A stretch of 64,000 nt of DNA from Brevibacterium epidermidis NBRC 14811 (lineage in GTDB: Bacteria > Actinomycetota > Actinomycetes > Actinomycetales > Brevibacteriaceae), in the NCBI RefSeq assembly GCF_001570805.1, contig NZ_BCSJ01000001.1:1-64000 (forward strand), in the 5' to 3' direction. This document shows positions 10,046-18,695 of the stretch, one piece after another. The notes beneath the pieces were generated by a model, which was not told where the DNA came from, did no database searches, and saw only the letters and a list, made by a program, of their open reading frames with translations. Position numbers and translations under genes: made by a program. Every line of letters starts with the position of its first letter. Position 1 is the first letter of the stretch.

Positions 10046-10085
10046 AAGTGTGAGCGCCCTGATCGAAATCAGGACGCCCACACTT
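10046..10085 (-). terminator. Hairpin downstream of the choline-sulfatase gene
   Basis: An 18-bp stem with two mismatches (AAGTGTGAGCGCCCTGAT at 10046-10063 against 10068-10085) with a CGAA tetraloop. There is no T-run, as is common for actinobacterial terminators. Confidence 0.6.
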
Positions 10086-10128
10086 TGAACCAGCGAGTGC
10101 AGCGCGATCCGCTGCAGAAGCCGACGAG

Positions 10129-11718
10129 TCAGTCGGCGGCAGGGATCTTGCCGAAGCGGAACGCCGACCAGAAGTCTCCGCGCACGTAGCCGTGCTCCGG
10201 CTCCGGGTCGAAGTCCCAGTGGCGGACACGACCGACCTTGAGCGCATCGGCGACGAGCTGGCGGCTGCGCTGCGAACCGAGCACATGCTCCTCGAGGTGC
10301 TCGAGATCGTAACGGGACTCGAGCTGCTCGCGCATCTCCTGCAGCGGCTGGGCATAGGCCGGATCCTCGGCACGGTTGACCAGCTCATCGGGGTCCGCGG
10401 CCAGGTCGAAGAGCAGCACCGGATCGCCCGGGCAGATCGTGAGCTTGAGGTCGCCGCGGACCAGCGTGACCTGCGGACGGTAGGTGCCCTCGGCGAAGTA
10501 TTCGATGACGACGTCGCGGTCCGCAGGCCCGATTTCGCCGGCGGCTTCCCGACGCGCGGACTCGAGCATCGAGGTTCCGGTCAGTCCTTCATCGATCGCC
10601 GAGGCGGCCCCCGCCTCCGCGTCTGCCGAGTCCTTCGAAGAGCCGGAGTTCTCGGCCGTGCCCTGGGCGATGTCGAGCAGGGTCGGCGCCAGGTCGACGA
10701 GGCTGACCGGGTTCGCGTACCGACCCGGAGCGATCACCTCGGCGGGTCCGTTGATGATGAGCGGGACGCGGGAGGACTGCTCGTAGGGCGACATCTTGAA
10801 CCACAGCCCCTTCTCCCCCAGCATGTCGCCGTGGTCGCTCGTGACGATGATGACAGTGTTGTCCGCCAGGTCGAGTTCTTCGAGCTTGCGCCGGATCGCC
10901 CCAACGTGATCATCGATGTAGTTGACCGCCGCATAGTAGGCGCGGCGAGCCCGACGCACGTCCTCGATGCCCGGCTCGCGTTCGTCGAAGCCGCACATAG
11001 TGCGCAGGCGATGGCTGTGCGGATCCACGGCCTGATCGGGAACCTCGGGATGGGCTGGGTCCGGGATGGCCACCTCGGCGAATCGGTCCCAGTTGACCTT
11101 CGGCGGCTCGTACGGGTCGTGGGGGTGGATGAACGAGGTGACCATGAGGAACGGCTGATCGCTCCCGGCGGCCTGGTTCGCGCGCTTGCGGTCGTTGAGG
11201 TGACGCAGGGTCTTGAAGATCACCTCGTCGTCGAAGTCCTGCTGGACGTTCGCGGTCGCCGCACCGGCGGTGAACACGGGGTCGGCCTCGTGGTACCACT
11301 GCAGCTTCTGCTCCAGGGGACGGTTCCAGTCGGGCACCATGTCGAGGTCGGCCGGGTACACGTCGGTGGTCAGGCGCTCTTCGAAACCGTGGTGCTGATC
11401 AGGGCCGATGAAGTGCATCCGCCCGATCAGCGCGGTGTGGTAGCCGAGCTTGCGCAGTCGGTGGGCGAAGGTCGGCACGGAGGCCGCGAAGTCATCGCCG
11501 TTGTCCAGGCAGTCGATCTCCGAGGGCATACGTCCGGTCATCATCGATGCCCGCGACGGCGAGCACAGCGGGGTATTGCAGTACGCGCGGTCGAAGACGG
11601 CTCCGTCGGCAGCCAGGGCATCCATGTTCGGTGTCAGCGCGGCCGCATCGCCATAGGCGCCCAGGGCCTGGGCAGCCATCTGATCGGCTTGGATGACGAC
11701 GATGTTCGGGGCGATCAT
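10129..11718 (-). CDS. betC: Choline-sulfatase-like sulfatase
   Basis: 529 aa sulfatase. The formylglycine motif is LCSPSRASMMTGR with Cys52 as the residue to be converted; metal and active-site segments include ADQM at the N-terminus and TSDHGDMLGEKG. Choline-O-sulfate as substrate is inferred from overall resemblance to BetC and from the four-base overlap with the BCCT carrier upstream, which would import the substrate or its product. Residues about 351-375 are a Ser/Asp/Ala-rich insert containing a copy of the CGCCGAGGCGG element, next to the conserved VSLVDLAPTLLDIA block. It could act on a related sulfate ester. Confidence 0.85.
   Translation of the reverse strand: MIAPNIVVIQADQMAAQALGAYGDAAALTPNMDALAADGAVFDRAYCNTPLCSPSRASMMTGRMPSEIDCLDNGDDFAASVPTFAHRLRKLGYHTALIGRMHFIGPDQHHGFEERLTTDVYPADLDMVPDWNRPLEQKLQWYHEADPVFTAGAATANVQQDFDDEVIFKTLRHLNDRKRANQAAGSDQPFLMVTSFIHPHDPYEPPKVNWDRFAEVAIPDPAHPEVPDQAVDPHSHRLRTMCGFDEREPGIEDVRRARRAYYAAVNYIDDHVGAIRRKLEELDLADNTVIIVTSDHGDMLGEKGLWFKMSPYEQSSRVPLIINGPAEVIAPGRYANPVSLVDLAPTLLDIAQGTAENSGSSKDSADAEAGAASAIDEGLTGTSMLESARREAAGEIGPADRDVVIEYFAEGTYRPQVTLVRGDLKLTICPGDPVLLFDLAADPDELVNRAEDPAYAQPLQEMREQLESRYDLEHLEEHVLGSQRSRQLVADALKVGRVRHWDFDPEPEHGYVRGDFWSAFRFGKIPAAD
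10597..10607 (+). repeat. CGCCGAGGCGG element inside the sulfatase gene
   Basis: Exact copy of the 11-mer, read on the coding (minus) strand as AASA within the low-complexity insert of the sulfatase. Confidence 0.7.
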
Positions 11719-13925
11719 GAGGGGTCCTCTCTGCGGTCGGAGCCGACTGCGGCTTCGGAATCGTTCGCTGGGTCCGGGTCTGATTCGGTCGCCGAGGCGG
11801 TCCCGGAGTCCGCGTCGGTCGTGGAGGCGGCGGTCGCCTCGGTGTCGGTGGATTCCTCAGTCGACGAGGATTCCTCTGAGTTCGCGGAATCGTCGTCCGG
11901 TGTCCAACCGTCGGCCCATTCGCCGGTTTCGTAGTCGAAGCCGACGGGTTCGCCGTTCTCGTCGGTGCGCTGGTACCAGTCGGTGTAGTCCTCGTGTTCG
12001 GAATCGATTCCGCCGTTCGCGCCGTCACCGGGTTCGGTGGGCACGACCTGGAGGGCAAAGTCGTCACCATAGGCATCGGCACCGGCGACCACGGCGTTGT
12101 CCACCGCGTTGAGCGCGTACTGGCGACGCAGGGCGCGCGGATCCGTGCGCAGCTCCTTGAACCAGGCGACGATGATGAAGAGCATGACGAAGGCGAACGG
12201 CACCGCGGTGACGATGACGAGCTGTTGGAGTCCTTCGAGCGCGCTGGCGTCGCCGAGGAGGAGCATCACCACGGCGATGCCCGACATCACCAGGCCCCAG
12301 AACACGACGACCCACTTCTTCGGTTCCTGATCACCACGGCTGGTGAGCATGCCCATGACCACCGAGGCGGAATCCGCGGAGGTGATGAAGAAGATCGACA
12401 GGACGATGATGACGACGAAGGGCAGCCATTCGACATACGGAAGGTTGTCGATGAGGGTGAAGAACACCTCGGGGGCTTCCATGCTGTCGGTGAAGCCCGA
12501 TGCTCCGGACCGGTACATCCAGATGGAGGTTCCGCCCATGATTCCGTAGGCGACGAAGAGCAGCGTCGAGGGGATGAAGATGGTGCCGAGGATGAACTGG
12601 CGGATCGAGCGACCGCGGGAAATGCGGGCGATGAAGGTGCCGACGAACGGCGACCAGGAGATCCACCAGGCCCAGTAGTAGACGGTCCACAGGGACTGGA
12701 ATTCCTGAGTCTCGGCGCCCCAGGACAGGGACCGGCCCATCATGTCGAACATCGAGCCGAGGTATTCCATGAGCGCCGAGGGCAGCAGGTTGAGCAGGTA
12801 GAGCGTGGGCCCGAGGAACAGCACGAGCGCGACGATGCCGACGGTCAGCACGATGTTGATCGACGACAGGTAGCGGATTCCCTTCGAGACGCCGGAGACC
12901 GCGGAGATGATGAAGCCGAGGGTGAGGACGAGGATGATGATGACCAGCGCATTGTTCGTCATCGGTCCCGCATCTGCGACGATGCTGACGCCCGTGCCGA
13001 TCTGCATTGCTGCGATGCCGAGGGCCGCGGCCGTGCCGAAGAGAGTGGCGACGATCGCGAAGATGTCGACGAGCTTGCCGGCGAAGCCCTCGGTCTGGCG
13101 CTTGCCGAACAGAGTCTGGAAGATCGAGGACAGCAGCAGCGAACGGCCGCGACGGTAGGCGGCGTAGGCGATGGCCCCGCCGACGAGCGCGTACATCGCC
13201 CAGGCGTGGAAGCCCCAGTGGAAGTAGGTCTGGGCCATCGCACCGTGGAGCGCCTCGGTGGTCTCCGGATCATTCGTCAGCGGAGGCGGTGAGATGAAGT
13301 AGGTCAGGGGCTCGGACGGTCCGAAGAAGAGGACGCCGATGCCGATGCCCGCGGCGAAGAGCATGGCGACCCAGGAGAAGGTGCTGAACTCCGCTTTCTC
13401 CCCGTCCTTGCCCAAGGGGATCTTGCCGTACGAGGAGAACGCGAGGATGAGCAGGGAGACGAGGATGATGATCGCGACGAGGTTGAACAGCCAACCGACG
13501 TTGAGCGTGGCCCAGTCGTAGGCCGTCTGAGCGACGGTGGCAACGCTGGATGGGCTCGTGATGCCCCAGATGACGAAGGCGACGGTGAGGCCGCCGGCGA
13601 TCGCGAAGATGATCTTGTCCAGCGAGTACTTGCGCCGCTGTTCGTCGATGGCGATTCCGGGCACGAGGATCGGGTGGGTGTCGTGCGGGTAGTGGCCGTG
13701 CGTATCTTCGAGATCGGCCTTCACGGGACCCCGCGGGCGGCGGTAGTCGAACTGGCCGAGGTTGCGCCCGGTCTCGCGGCCGACGCGTTTGGCGTCGTCC
13801 CTCACTCGGCGGGCATCGGCCATGATTCGCTCGCGTGGTGCACGGCGAGCCGCCTCGGTGGTGGAATCGGACTGCTGATCCGGGCCCGGATCCTGTCCGT
13901 CGGTTCGGGTGGAGTCATCTGTCAT
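11715..13925 (-). CDS. betT: BCCT-family choline/betaine (or choline-O-sulfate) transporter
   Basis: 736 aa secondary transporter with about twelve helices. The family signature WTVYYWAWWISWSPFVGTF with the Trp-rich substrate site is clear. Both tails are long and hydrophilic: an Arg-rich N-terminus of about 80 residues, and a C-terminus of about 130 residues ending in an acidic Ser/Thr/Asp-rich stretch, fitting osmosensing tails of BCCT carriers. The next gene, choline-sulfatase, overlaps by four bases, so the carrier probably feeds that enzyme. Start placed at ATG 13925; a GTG at 13937 is possible. The tail holds one CGCCGAGGCGG element (read TASA). Confidence 0.9.
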   Translation of the reverse strand: MTDDSTRTDGQDPGPDQQSDSTTEAARRAPRERIMADARRVRDDAKRVGRETGRNLGQFDYRRPRGPVKADLEDTHGHYPHDTHPILVPGIAIDEQRRKYSLDKIIFAIAGGLTVAFVIWGITSPSSVATVAQTAYDWATLNVGWLFNLVAIIILVSLLILAFSSYGKIPLGKDGEKAEFSTFSWVAMLFAAGIGIGVLFFGPSEPLTYFISPPPLTNDPETTEALHGAMAQTYFHWGFHAWAMYALVGGAIAYAAYRRGRSLLLSSIFQTLFGKRQTEGFAGKLVDIFAIVATLFGTAAALGIAAMQIGTGVSIVADAGPMTNNALVIIILVLTLGFIISAVSGVSKGIRYLSSINIVLTVGIVALVLFLGPTLYLLNLLPSALMEYLGSMFDMMGRSLSWGAETQEFQSLWTVYYWAWWISWSPFVGTFIARISRGRSIRQFILGTIFIPSTLLFVAYGIMGGTSIWMYRSGASGFTDSMEAPEVFFTLIDNLPYVEWLPFVVIIVLSIFFITSADSASVVMGMLTSRGDQEPKKWVVVFWGLVMSGIAVVMLLLGDASALEGLQQLVIVTAVPFAFVMLFIIVAWFKELRTDPRALRRQYALNAVDNAVVAGADAYGDDFALQVVPTEPGDGANGGIDSEHEDYTDWYQRTDENGEPVGFDYETGEWADGWTPDDDSANSEESSSTEESTDTEATAASTTDADSGTASATESDPDPANDSEAAVGSDRREDPS
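11790..11800 (+). repeat. CGCCGAGGCGG element in the BCCT C-terminal tail
   Basis: Exact copy of the 11-mer, read as TASA on the coding strand, in the low-complexity acidic tail. Confidence 0.7.
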
Positions 13926-14391
13926 GTGTCGGTTCACACTCTTTCGATTGTTGCGGAAACCGCCGAAATCGATCGGTGCCGTGCACGGAGTCAAACGCAT
14001 CATGGCCCGATGGCATGAACGCACATCGGGTACAAGTCGGAATTCAGTAGATGCGACCGGCCGGCGGTCGTCGATCAGGCAGGAGGTCTGCGGATCGGCG
14101 ATCAGTGACTAAGGCTCGCCGCCCCACCAGCCGATGGCCATGGGTTCCCAGGAATCATTGGCGAAGCCACAGCTCGGGCGCTCTCGATTCGGGGTCGACC
14201 ATCCGCAGCGGCGGAGGTCGTTGAATCCGAGAGGGGTCATATCTTCGGACGATAACAGCTTCCTTGAGGCTTCACAATAAATTCTCAGCAACAAGCAGGA
14301 GAACCGCTGGCCTGGTCGGCCGCTTATGGCCGAGTCAGCCAGACGTGGTCGGGGCAACCGGGTATGGCATGTGCAACCCGGTACGGCCGCG
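13926..14391. other. 466-bp intergenic region upstream of the choline genes
   Basis: It probably holds the promoter of the BCCT-sulfatase pair, though no convincing -10/-35 pair was seen. There is a small inverted repeat CGACCG/CGGTCG around 14057. A 43-codon minus-strand reading frame (14109 to about 14240), rich in Trp, Pro and Gly, lacks a ribosome-binding site and is not called. The end nearest 14392 carries a hairpin listed separately. Confidence 0.4.
14316..14333 (-). terminator. Possible terminator of the TetR-SMR operon
   Basis: TCGGCC and GGCCGA form a 6-bp stem with a six-base loop, about 60 bases past the last SMR stop codon. A second weak repeat (CCGGGT/ACCCGG) lies closer to the gene. 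No T-run follows. Confidence 0.35.
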
Positions 14392-14706
14392 TCAGCCGAT
14401 TTCGACGAGGATGACTCCGACGGTGATGAAGCCGATGCCCAGCAGCGCCTTCCGCGTCAGCGGATCCTTCCAGATCACGCGGGAGAGCAAGCAGACCAGG
14501 GCGACTCCGCAGGCCGCCCACAGACCATAGGCGACGCCGAGCGGCATCCCCTCGGCGAGGGTGCGGCCGAGGAAGAAGAAGGCCGCGGTGTAGCTGATCG
14601 CCACGGGGATGAACCAGATCTTGCGCTGCAGTCCGGCGCTCGCACGCAGGCACAGCGTGCCGGCGACTTCGCTGAGGATCGACAGTGCCAGCCACAGCCA
14701 ACTCAT
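14392..14706 (-). CDS. SMR-family multidrug/guanidinium exporter subunit
   Basis: 104 aa, four transmembrane helices. The conserved membrane Glu is in LSILSEVAGTLCLRAS, with YGLWAACGVALV in helix 3 and GFITVGVILVE in helix 4. Start at the ATG preceded by GGAGGTGACCGA; it overlaps the upstream SMR gene by four bases (ATGA). Paired SMR genes often make an antiparallel heterodimer that exports cationic compounds, and this pair with its TetR repressor fits that arrangement. The substrate cannot be read from sequence. Confidence 0.9.
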   Translation of the reverse strand: MSWLWLALSILSEVAGTLCLRASAGLQRKIWFIPVAISYTAAFFFLGRTLAEGMPLGVAYGLWAACGVALVCLLSRVIWKDPLTRKALLGIGFITVGVILVEIG

Positions 14707-15062
14707 TCGGTCACCTCCGCTCCGACGGTCTCGGATTCTTCGGGGGTGCCGGATTCGACGAGGATGACGCCGATGATGATGAGGGCGATGCCGATGATGG
14801 CGCCGATGCTCAGGAGTTCCCCGAAGAACACGATGCCGAGCACGGCGACGAGGGCGACCCCGCTGGCCGACCACGTGGCATAGACGGCGCCGAGCGGCAT
14901 GCCCAGTCTCTGGGTGAGGCCGAGGATGAAGAAGGCTGTGGCGTAGAGGACGACGACCCCGGGGATCCAGACAGGGTCGGAGACCGATGCGCGCAGCATC
15001 AGGGTGGCGGCCACCTCGGCGAGGATGGCTGCGACGAGCAGCAACAGTCGTTTCAAGTTCAT
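14703..15062 (-). CDS. SMR-family multidrug/guanidinium exporter subunit
   Basis: 119 aa, four helices, with the essential Glu in AILAEVAATLMLRAS and YATWSASGVALV in helix 3. Longer than its partner by an acidic tail (EESETVGAEVTE) that includes the ribosome-binding region of the next gene. Its own ribosome-binding site GGAGGTGACCGA is identical to that of its partner, and it overlaps the TetR gene upstream by four bases. Probably forms a heterodimeric efflux pump with the gene at 14392. Confidence 0.9.
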   Translation of the reverse strand: MNLKRLLLLVAAILAEVAATLMLRASVSDPVWIPGVVVLYATAFFILGLTQRLGMPLGAVYATWSASGVALVAVLGIVFFGELLSIGAIIGIALIIIGVILVESGTPEESETVGAEVTE

Positions 15063-15661
15063 TCGGTCACCTCCGTCTCAGTATCGGTAGACGTTTCTTC
15101 AGCAGCACCGTCGGACATCTGCTCAGCGGCGTCGATGAGCGAGAGGGCGTGTCGGCACACGGCCGTGAGGTCATCGGAGGGAAACACTCCGGTGGCTTCG
15201 GACATCCACGCACCGTCGGCACAGAACCGGGCCGCGGTCAGCAGAGACACCGCGCGTGGGTCGAGTCCGGTGGTGTCGAACCACGGGCCGAGGTGTTCAC
15301 TCCAGGCCCGCGACAGCTTCGGGTGATAGAGCGCATCGGAGAAGATCCAGTAGTCGGCGCGGGAGACCTCAGCGGTGGTGGCCACGGTGACGTAGGCACG
15401 GTGCCGGTCGAAGCTCGTCAGGTCCTGACTCGATTGCCCGGTGTGCTTGCACAGTCGCTGCGCCCATTCTTCGGCGGCGTGGTCGACGAGCCCGAGCATG
15501 AGCGCTTCCTTCGACGGGAAGTGATACATCAGACCCGGCTTCGTCAGCCCAGCCTTCTGCGCGACCGACTCGAGTGAGATGGTCACACCCTGCACCGAAT
15601 CATGCGACTCAGCCAGAGCCTTCGCCGCTTCGAGAATCCGCATCCGTCCATCACTTGCCAT
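15059..15661 (-). CDS. TetR-family repressor of the SMR pair
   Basis: 200 aa. The N-terminal helix-turn-helix (about 8-55) includes ISLESVAQKAGLTKPGLMYHFPSKEALM; the rest is a ligand-binding domain. First gene of the three-gene operon, with ATGA overlaps to both SMR genes, so it should repress its own operon. A perfect 30-bp palindrome ends three bases upstream of its start codon and covers the -10 box, which supports autoregulation. The C-terminal acidic tail resembles that of the following SMR protein (ETEVTE/GAEVTE), because the same ribosome-binding sequence is translated there. Confidence 0.9.
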   Translation of the reverse strand: MASDGRMRILEAAKALAESHDSVQGVTISLESVAQKAGLTKPGLMYHFPSKEALMLGLVDHAAEEWAQRLCKHTGQSSQDLTSFDRHRAYVTVATTAEVSRADYWIFSDALYHPKLSRAWSEHLGPWFDTTGLDPRAVSLLTAARFCADGAWMSEATGVFPSDDLTAVCRHALSLIDAAEQMSDGAAEETSTDTETEVTE

Positions 15662-15664
15662 ACC

Positions 15665-15694
15665 GCTACTTTACCAACCGGTTGGTAAAGTAGC
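15665..15694. promoter_or_regulatory. 30-bp perfect palindromic TetR operator with leaderless promoter
   Basis: The half GCTACTTTACCAACC (15665-15679) is followed directly by its exact reverse complement (15680-15694). On the coding strand TAAAGT (15673-15668) would be the -10 box, with six bases to the ATG at 15661, giving a leaderless message blocked by bound repressor. Confidence 0.85.
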
Positions 15695-15745
15695 CAAAGC
15701 AAAACAAGAGGGCGGCCCGCACCTTGTCGGTGCGAACCGCCCCTC
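15693..15745 (-). terminator. Terminator of the ABC-importer operon
   Basis: Nested stem: GAGGGCGG pairs with CCGCCCCTC (15708-15745), with an inner GCACC/GGTGC stem around TTGTC. On the minus strand it is followed by TTGTTTTGCTTT, a good T-rich tail. Confidence 0.8.
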
Positions 15746-15791
15746 GTTCTCGCCTGCAGGCCGTCGATCTGGCCGCGCGCGAATTCTCAGC

Positions 15792-16583
15792 TCAGTTGAG
15801 CAGCGCCCGGTCGCCCAGAGTCGCTCCCTTGAGTTTCGAGAATTCACCGAGCAGGGTCTCGACGGTCAGGTCCTTCTTCTCCTCGGCCGAAGCCTGGTAG
15901 ATGATCCGTCCTTCGTGCATCATGATCAGCCGGTTGCCCAGCGCGATCGCCTGCTCCATATTGTGCGTGACCATAAGTGTGGTCAGCCCGTCGGCTTCGA
16001 CGATCTTCTTCGTCAGGGCCGACACCAGGGCGGCACGCTGCGGGTCAAGAGCGGCAGTGTGCTCGTCGAGCAGCAGGATCCGCGGCTGGGTGAATCCGGC
16101 CATGAGCAGGCTCAGCGCCTGCCTCTGACCACCGGAGAGCAGCCCGACCTTCGTCTTCAGCCGGTTCTCCAGGCCGAGTTCGAGAGTGGCCAGCTCGTCC
16201 TTGAAGTGTTCGCGCCGCTCCGAGGTGGTCCCCCGCCCCAGCCCACGCGGCTTTCCGCGCTTGAGCGCAAGCGAGAGGTTCTGTTCGATCGTGAGGTCCG
16301 GAGCGGTGCCGGCCATCGGGTCCTGGAAGACTCGCCCCAGGTATTTCGCCCGTTTGTACTCGGGCATCTTCGATACCTCGGCGCCGTCGATGGTGATCGA
16401 ACCCGTGTCGATGGGCAGACGTCCGGAGATGGTGTTGAGCAGCGTCGACTTTCCGGCGCCGTTGGAACCGATGACGGTGACGAAGTCGGATTCGTCGAGT
16501 TCGAGCGAGAGCCCTTGCAGCGCCTTGCGTTCGTTGACGGTGCCCGGGAAGAAGGTCTTCGAGATGTTGTCGATCTTGAGCAT
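15792..16583 (-). CDS. ABC importer ATPase (COG1101, TrpZ-like)
   Basis: 263 aa. Walker A GSNGAGKST (39-47), ABC signature LSGGQ (149-153) and Walker B ILLLDE (about 169-174) are intact. Third gene of a substrate-binding protein/permease/ATPase operon, starting five bases after the permease stop with GGAGATC as ribosome-binding site. Homologous three-gene importers have been linked to tryptophan or other amino-acid-like solutes in Firmicutes; no substrate evidence is present here. Peripheral, on the cytoplasmic face. Confidence 0.9.
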   Translation of the reverse strand: MLKIDNISKTFFPGTVNERKALQGLSLELDESDFVTVIGSNGAGKSTLLNTISGRLPIDTGSITIDGAEVSKMPEYKRAKYLGRVFQDPMAGTAPDLTIEQNLSLALKRGKPRGLGRGTTSERREHFKDELATLELGLENRLKTKVGLLSGGQRQALSLLMAGFTQPRILLLDEHTAALDPQRAALVSALTKKIVEADGLTTLMVTHNMEQAIALGNRLIMMHEGRIIYQASAEEKKDLTVETLLGEFSKLKGATLGDRALLN

Positions 16584-16588
16584 GGGTC

Positions 16589-17572
16589 TCAGATCTCCTT
16601 CCCGGCTCGGGCGCCGGTGGCCCCGGCGGGGATATCGGCGACTTCGGCCGGGTCCTTCATATCGGTCGTTCCCGCCGGCACCGAGGCGGCCGCGCGGTTT
16701 CCGCGTCCGCGCAGTGAGGGGATCCGCTTGAGGAAGCCCCATCTGGGCAGCAGAAGTGCGATGACGACGAGCAGTGCGGTCGTCAGCTTCATATCGTTCG
16801 TATCGAGGCCGGCGCGCAGAGCGAGGAAGATGATGAGTCGGTAGAAGACCGATCCGAGCAGTGCGCCGAGGCTGGCCATGAAGATGTTGCGGCTGCCGAA
16901 GACGGCCTGGCCGAGGATGACCGAGGCGAGTCCGACGAGAATGAGGCCGATGCCCATGCTGATATCGGAGAATCCCTGGTATTGGGCGATGAGTGCGCCG
17001 CAGAGGGCGACGAATCCGTTCGACAGCGCCAGGGTGAGCATCGTCGAGTTGTCTGTGTTCACGCCGAGGCTGCGGATCATCTCTTTGTTGTTGCCGGTCG
17101 CCTGGATGGCCAGACCGAGATCAGTAGTGAGGAACCAGTCGATGGCGAATTTGAGGATGAGGGCGAACACGAGCAGGATCGCAATCGATGCCCAGCCGCC
17201 CATGAGCATGTTCTCGCGCAGCGGGGTGAACACTGTGTCCTCTCGCAGGAGCGGCAGGTTCGCCTTCCCCATGATCCGGAGGTTGATCGACCACAAGCCG
17301 ATCATCGTGAGGATTCCAGCGAGCAGTCCGTCGATGCCGCCCTTCGTATGGAGCAGGCCGGTGATGTAGCCGGCGATGAGTCCCGCGCCGATTGCGGCGA
17401 GAGTGGCCAGGAAGGGGTTGACCCCGGCGATGATGAGGGAGGCTGCGGTGGCGCCGCCCGTGGTGAAGCTTCCGTCGACGGTGAGGTCGGGGAAGTTGAG
17501 GACCTTGAAGGTCAGATAGACCCCGAGCGCCATCGCGCCGTAGATGAGCCCGAGCTCCAATGCTCCGAACAT
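16589..17572 (-). CDS. ABC importer permease (COG4120, TrpY-like)
   Basis: 327 aa with about nine hydrophobic helices and the branched-chain-permease-like opening LGLIYGAMALGVYLTFKVLNFPDLTVDGSF, a family hallmark. The LRSLGV/NTDNSTM segment near residue 175 is the cytoplasmic loop expected to touch the ATPase. The C-terminal about 45 residues (GRGNRAAASVPAGTTD onward) are hydrophilic and beyond the usual permease core. The start ATG has GGAAA upstream. Middle gene of the operon. Confidence 0.88.
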   Translation of the reverse strand: MFGALELGLIYGAMALGVYLTFKVLNFPDLTVDGSFTTGGATAASLIIAGVNPFLATLAAIGAGLIAGYITGLLHTKGGIDGLLAGILTMIGLWSINLRIMGKANLPLLREDTVFTPLRENMLMGGWASIAILLVFALILKFAIDWFLTTDLGLAIQATGNNKEMIRSLGVNTDNSTMLTLALSNGFVALCGALIAQYQGFSDISMGIGLILVGLASVILGQAVFGSRNIFMASLGALLGSVFYRLIIFLALRAGLDTNDMKLTTALLVVIALLLPRWGFLKRIPSLRGRGNRAAASVPAGTTDMKDPAEVADIPAGATGARAGKEI

Positions 17573-17717
17573 GGGTTTCCGTTCATTTCTGGTGTGTGGT
17601 TCGTGGTGGCCCCGAGGTCGTCGGCGGGAGCGCCGGCGGCCTCGGGGCCGGTGACGTCGGTGCGGTCGGAGAAGTCAGGACTCCACGCACCGGGTCACAG
17701 GGTGTGACTGGTGTCGG

Positions 17718-18695
17718 TTACTCGATGACCTTGTCGGCTTCATCGACGAGCTTCTTCGGAATCTCGACGCCCTGGGCCTTGGCAGCCTTCGGGTTGACGA
17801 CGAGTTCGAGGTTAGAGCTGGTCTCGACGGGCATCTCGGCGGGCTTCTTTCCGTCCTGGAGGATCTTCAGAGCCATTTCACCGGTCTGTTCACCGAGCTT
17901 CGTGTAGTCGATGCCGCGGGTGATCGCCGCACCGGATTCGACTTGGCCGGCTTCCGACCCGACGAGCAGAGCCTTGTTCTTCTCTGCCGCCTGGACCATC
18001 GTCGACACTGCCGAGACCACGTTGTTGTCGGTGGGCACGTAGTAGGCGTCGACCTTGCCGAGCGAGTCCACTGCCTGAGCGAGTTCGCCCGAGTTCGCGA
18101 TCGTCGCTTCCTTGATCTTCACGTCGAGGCCCTTTGCGGCCTTCTTCGCGAGATCGACCTGCACCTGCGAGTTGACCTCACCGGAGCTGTAGACGATGCC
18201 GACGGTCTTCGCATCGGGCTTGACGTCCTTGACCAGCTTCAGCTGCTCTTCGACCGGGTTGAGGTCGGAGGTGCCGGTGACGTTGCCGCCGGGCTTGTCG
18301 TTGGAGTCGACGAGTCCGGCTTCTTCGGCGTCGGTGACGGCGGTGAAGAGCACGGGCTTGTCGGAGATCGCCTGAGCTGCGGCCTGGGCGGCCGGGGTAG
18401 CGACAGCCAGAACCAGGTCGAGGTCGTCGCTGGCGAACTGCTGGGCGATCGAGGTCGCATTGGCCTGTTCGCCCTGGGCGTTCTGCACATCCCATTCGAC
18501 GTCGACGCCGGCGTCCTCGAAGGACTTCTTGAAGCCTTCGGTGGCGGCGTCGAGCGCCGGGTGCTGCACGAGCTGCGAGACGCCGATGGAGAACGAATCG
18601 CCTTCGCCGCCTCCGCTCTCACCGCCGCCGCAGGCCGAAACCGCAAGAATCGAACCGACTGCCACCATCGCTGTGGCTACTTTCCTGAGACGCAT
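17718..18695 (-). CDS. ABC importer substrate-binding lipoprotein (COG2984, TrpX-like)
   Basis: 325 aa. The signal peptide MRLRKVATAMVAVGSILAVSAC has a lipobox (VSAC), so the protein is probably lipid-anchored outside the membrane. The body carries GVSQLVQHPALDAATEGFK and two-lobed periplasmic-binding features (TAVTDAEEAGLV, VGIVYSSGEVNSQVQ). Start at the ATG preceded by AAGGGAGAAGA. Its distance from the permease (about 145 bp) leaves room for a stem that would raise its level over the membrane parts. Ligand unknown; amino acids are plausible from the family. Confidence 0.9.
   Translation of the reverse strand: MRLRKVATAMVAVGSILAVSACGGGESGGGEGDSFSIGVSQLVQHPALDAATEGFKKSFEDAGVDVEWDVQNAQGEQANATSIAQQFASDDLDLVLAVATPAAQAAAQAISDKPVLFTAVTDAEEAGLVDSNDKPGGNVTGTSDLNPVEEQLKLVKDVKPDAKTVGIVYSSGEVNSQVQVDLAKKAAKGLDVKIKEATIANSGELAQAVDSLGKVDAYYVPTDNNVVSAVSTMVQAAEKNKALLVGSEAGQVESGAAITRGIDYTKLGEQTGEMALKILQDGKKPAEMPVETSSNLELVVNPKAAKAQGVEIPKKLVDEADKVIE

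Noticed and set aside
14109-14240. 43-codon Trp-rich minus-strand frame upstream of the SMR operon end
   Set aside because: No ribosome-binding site and no recognisable similarity; kept only as a remark in the gap description.
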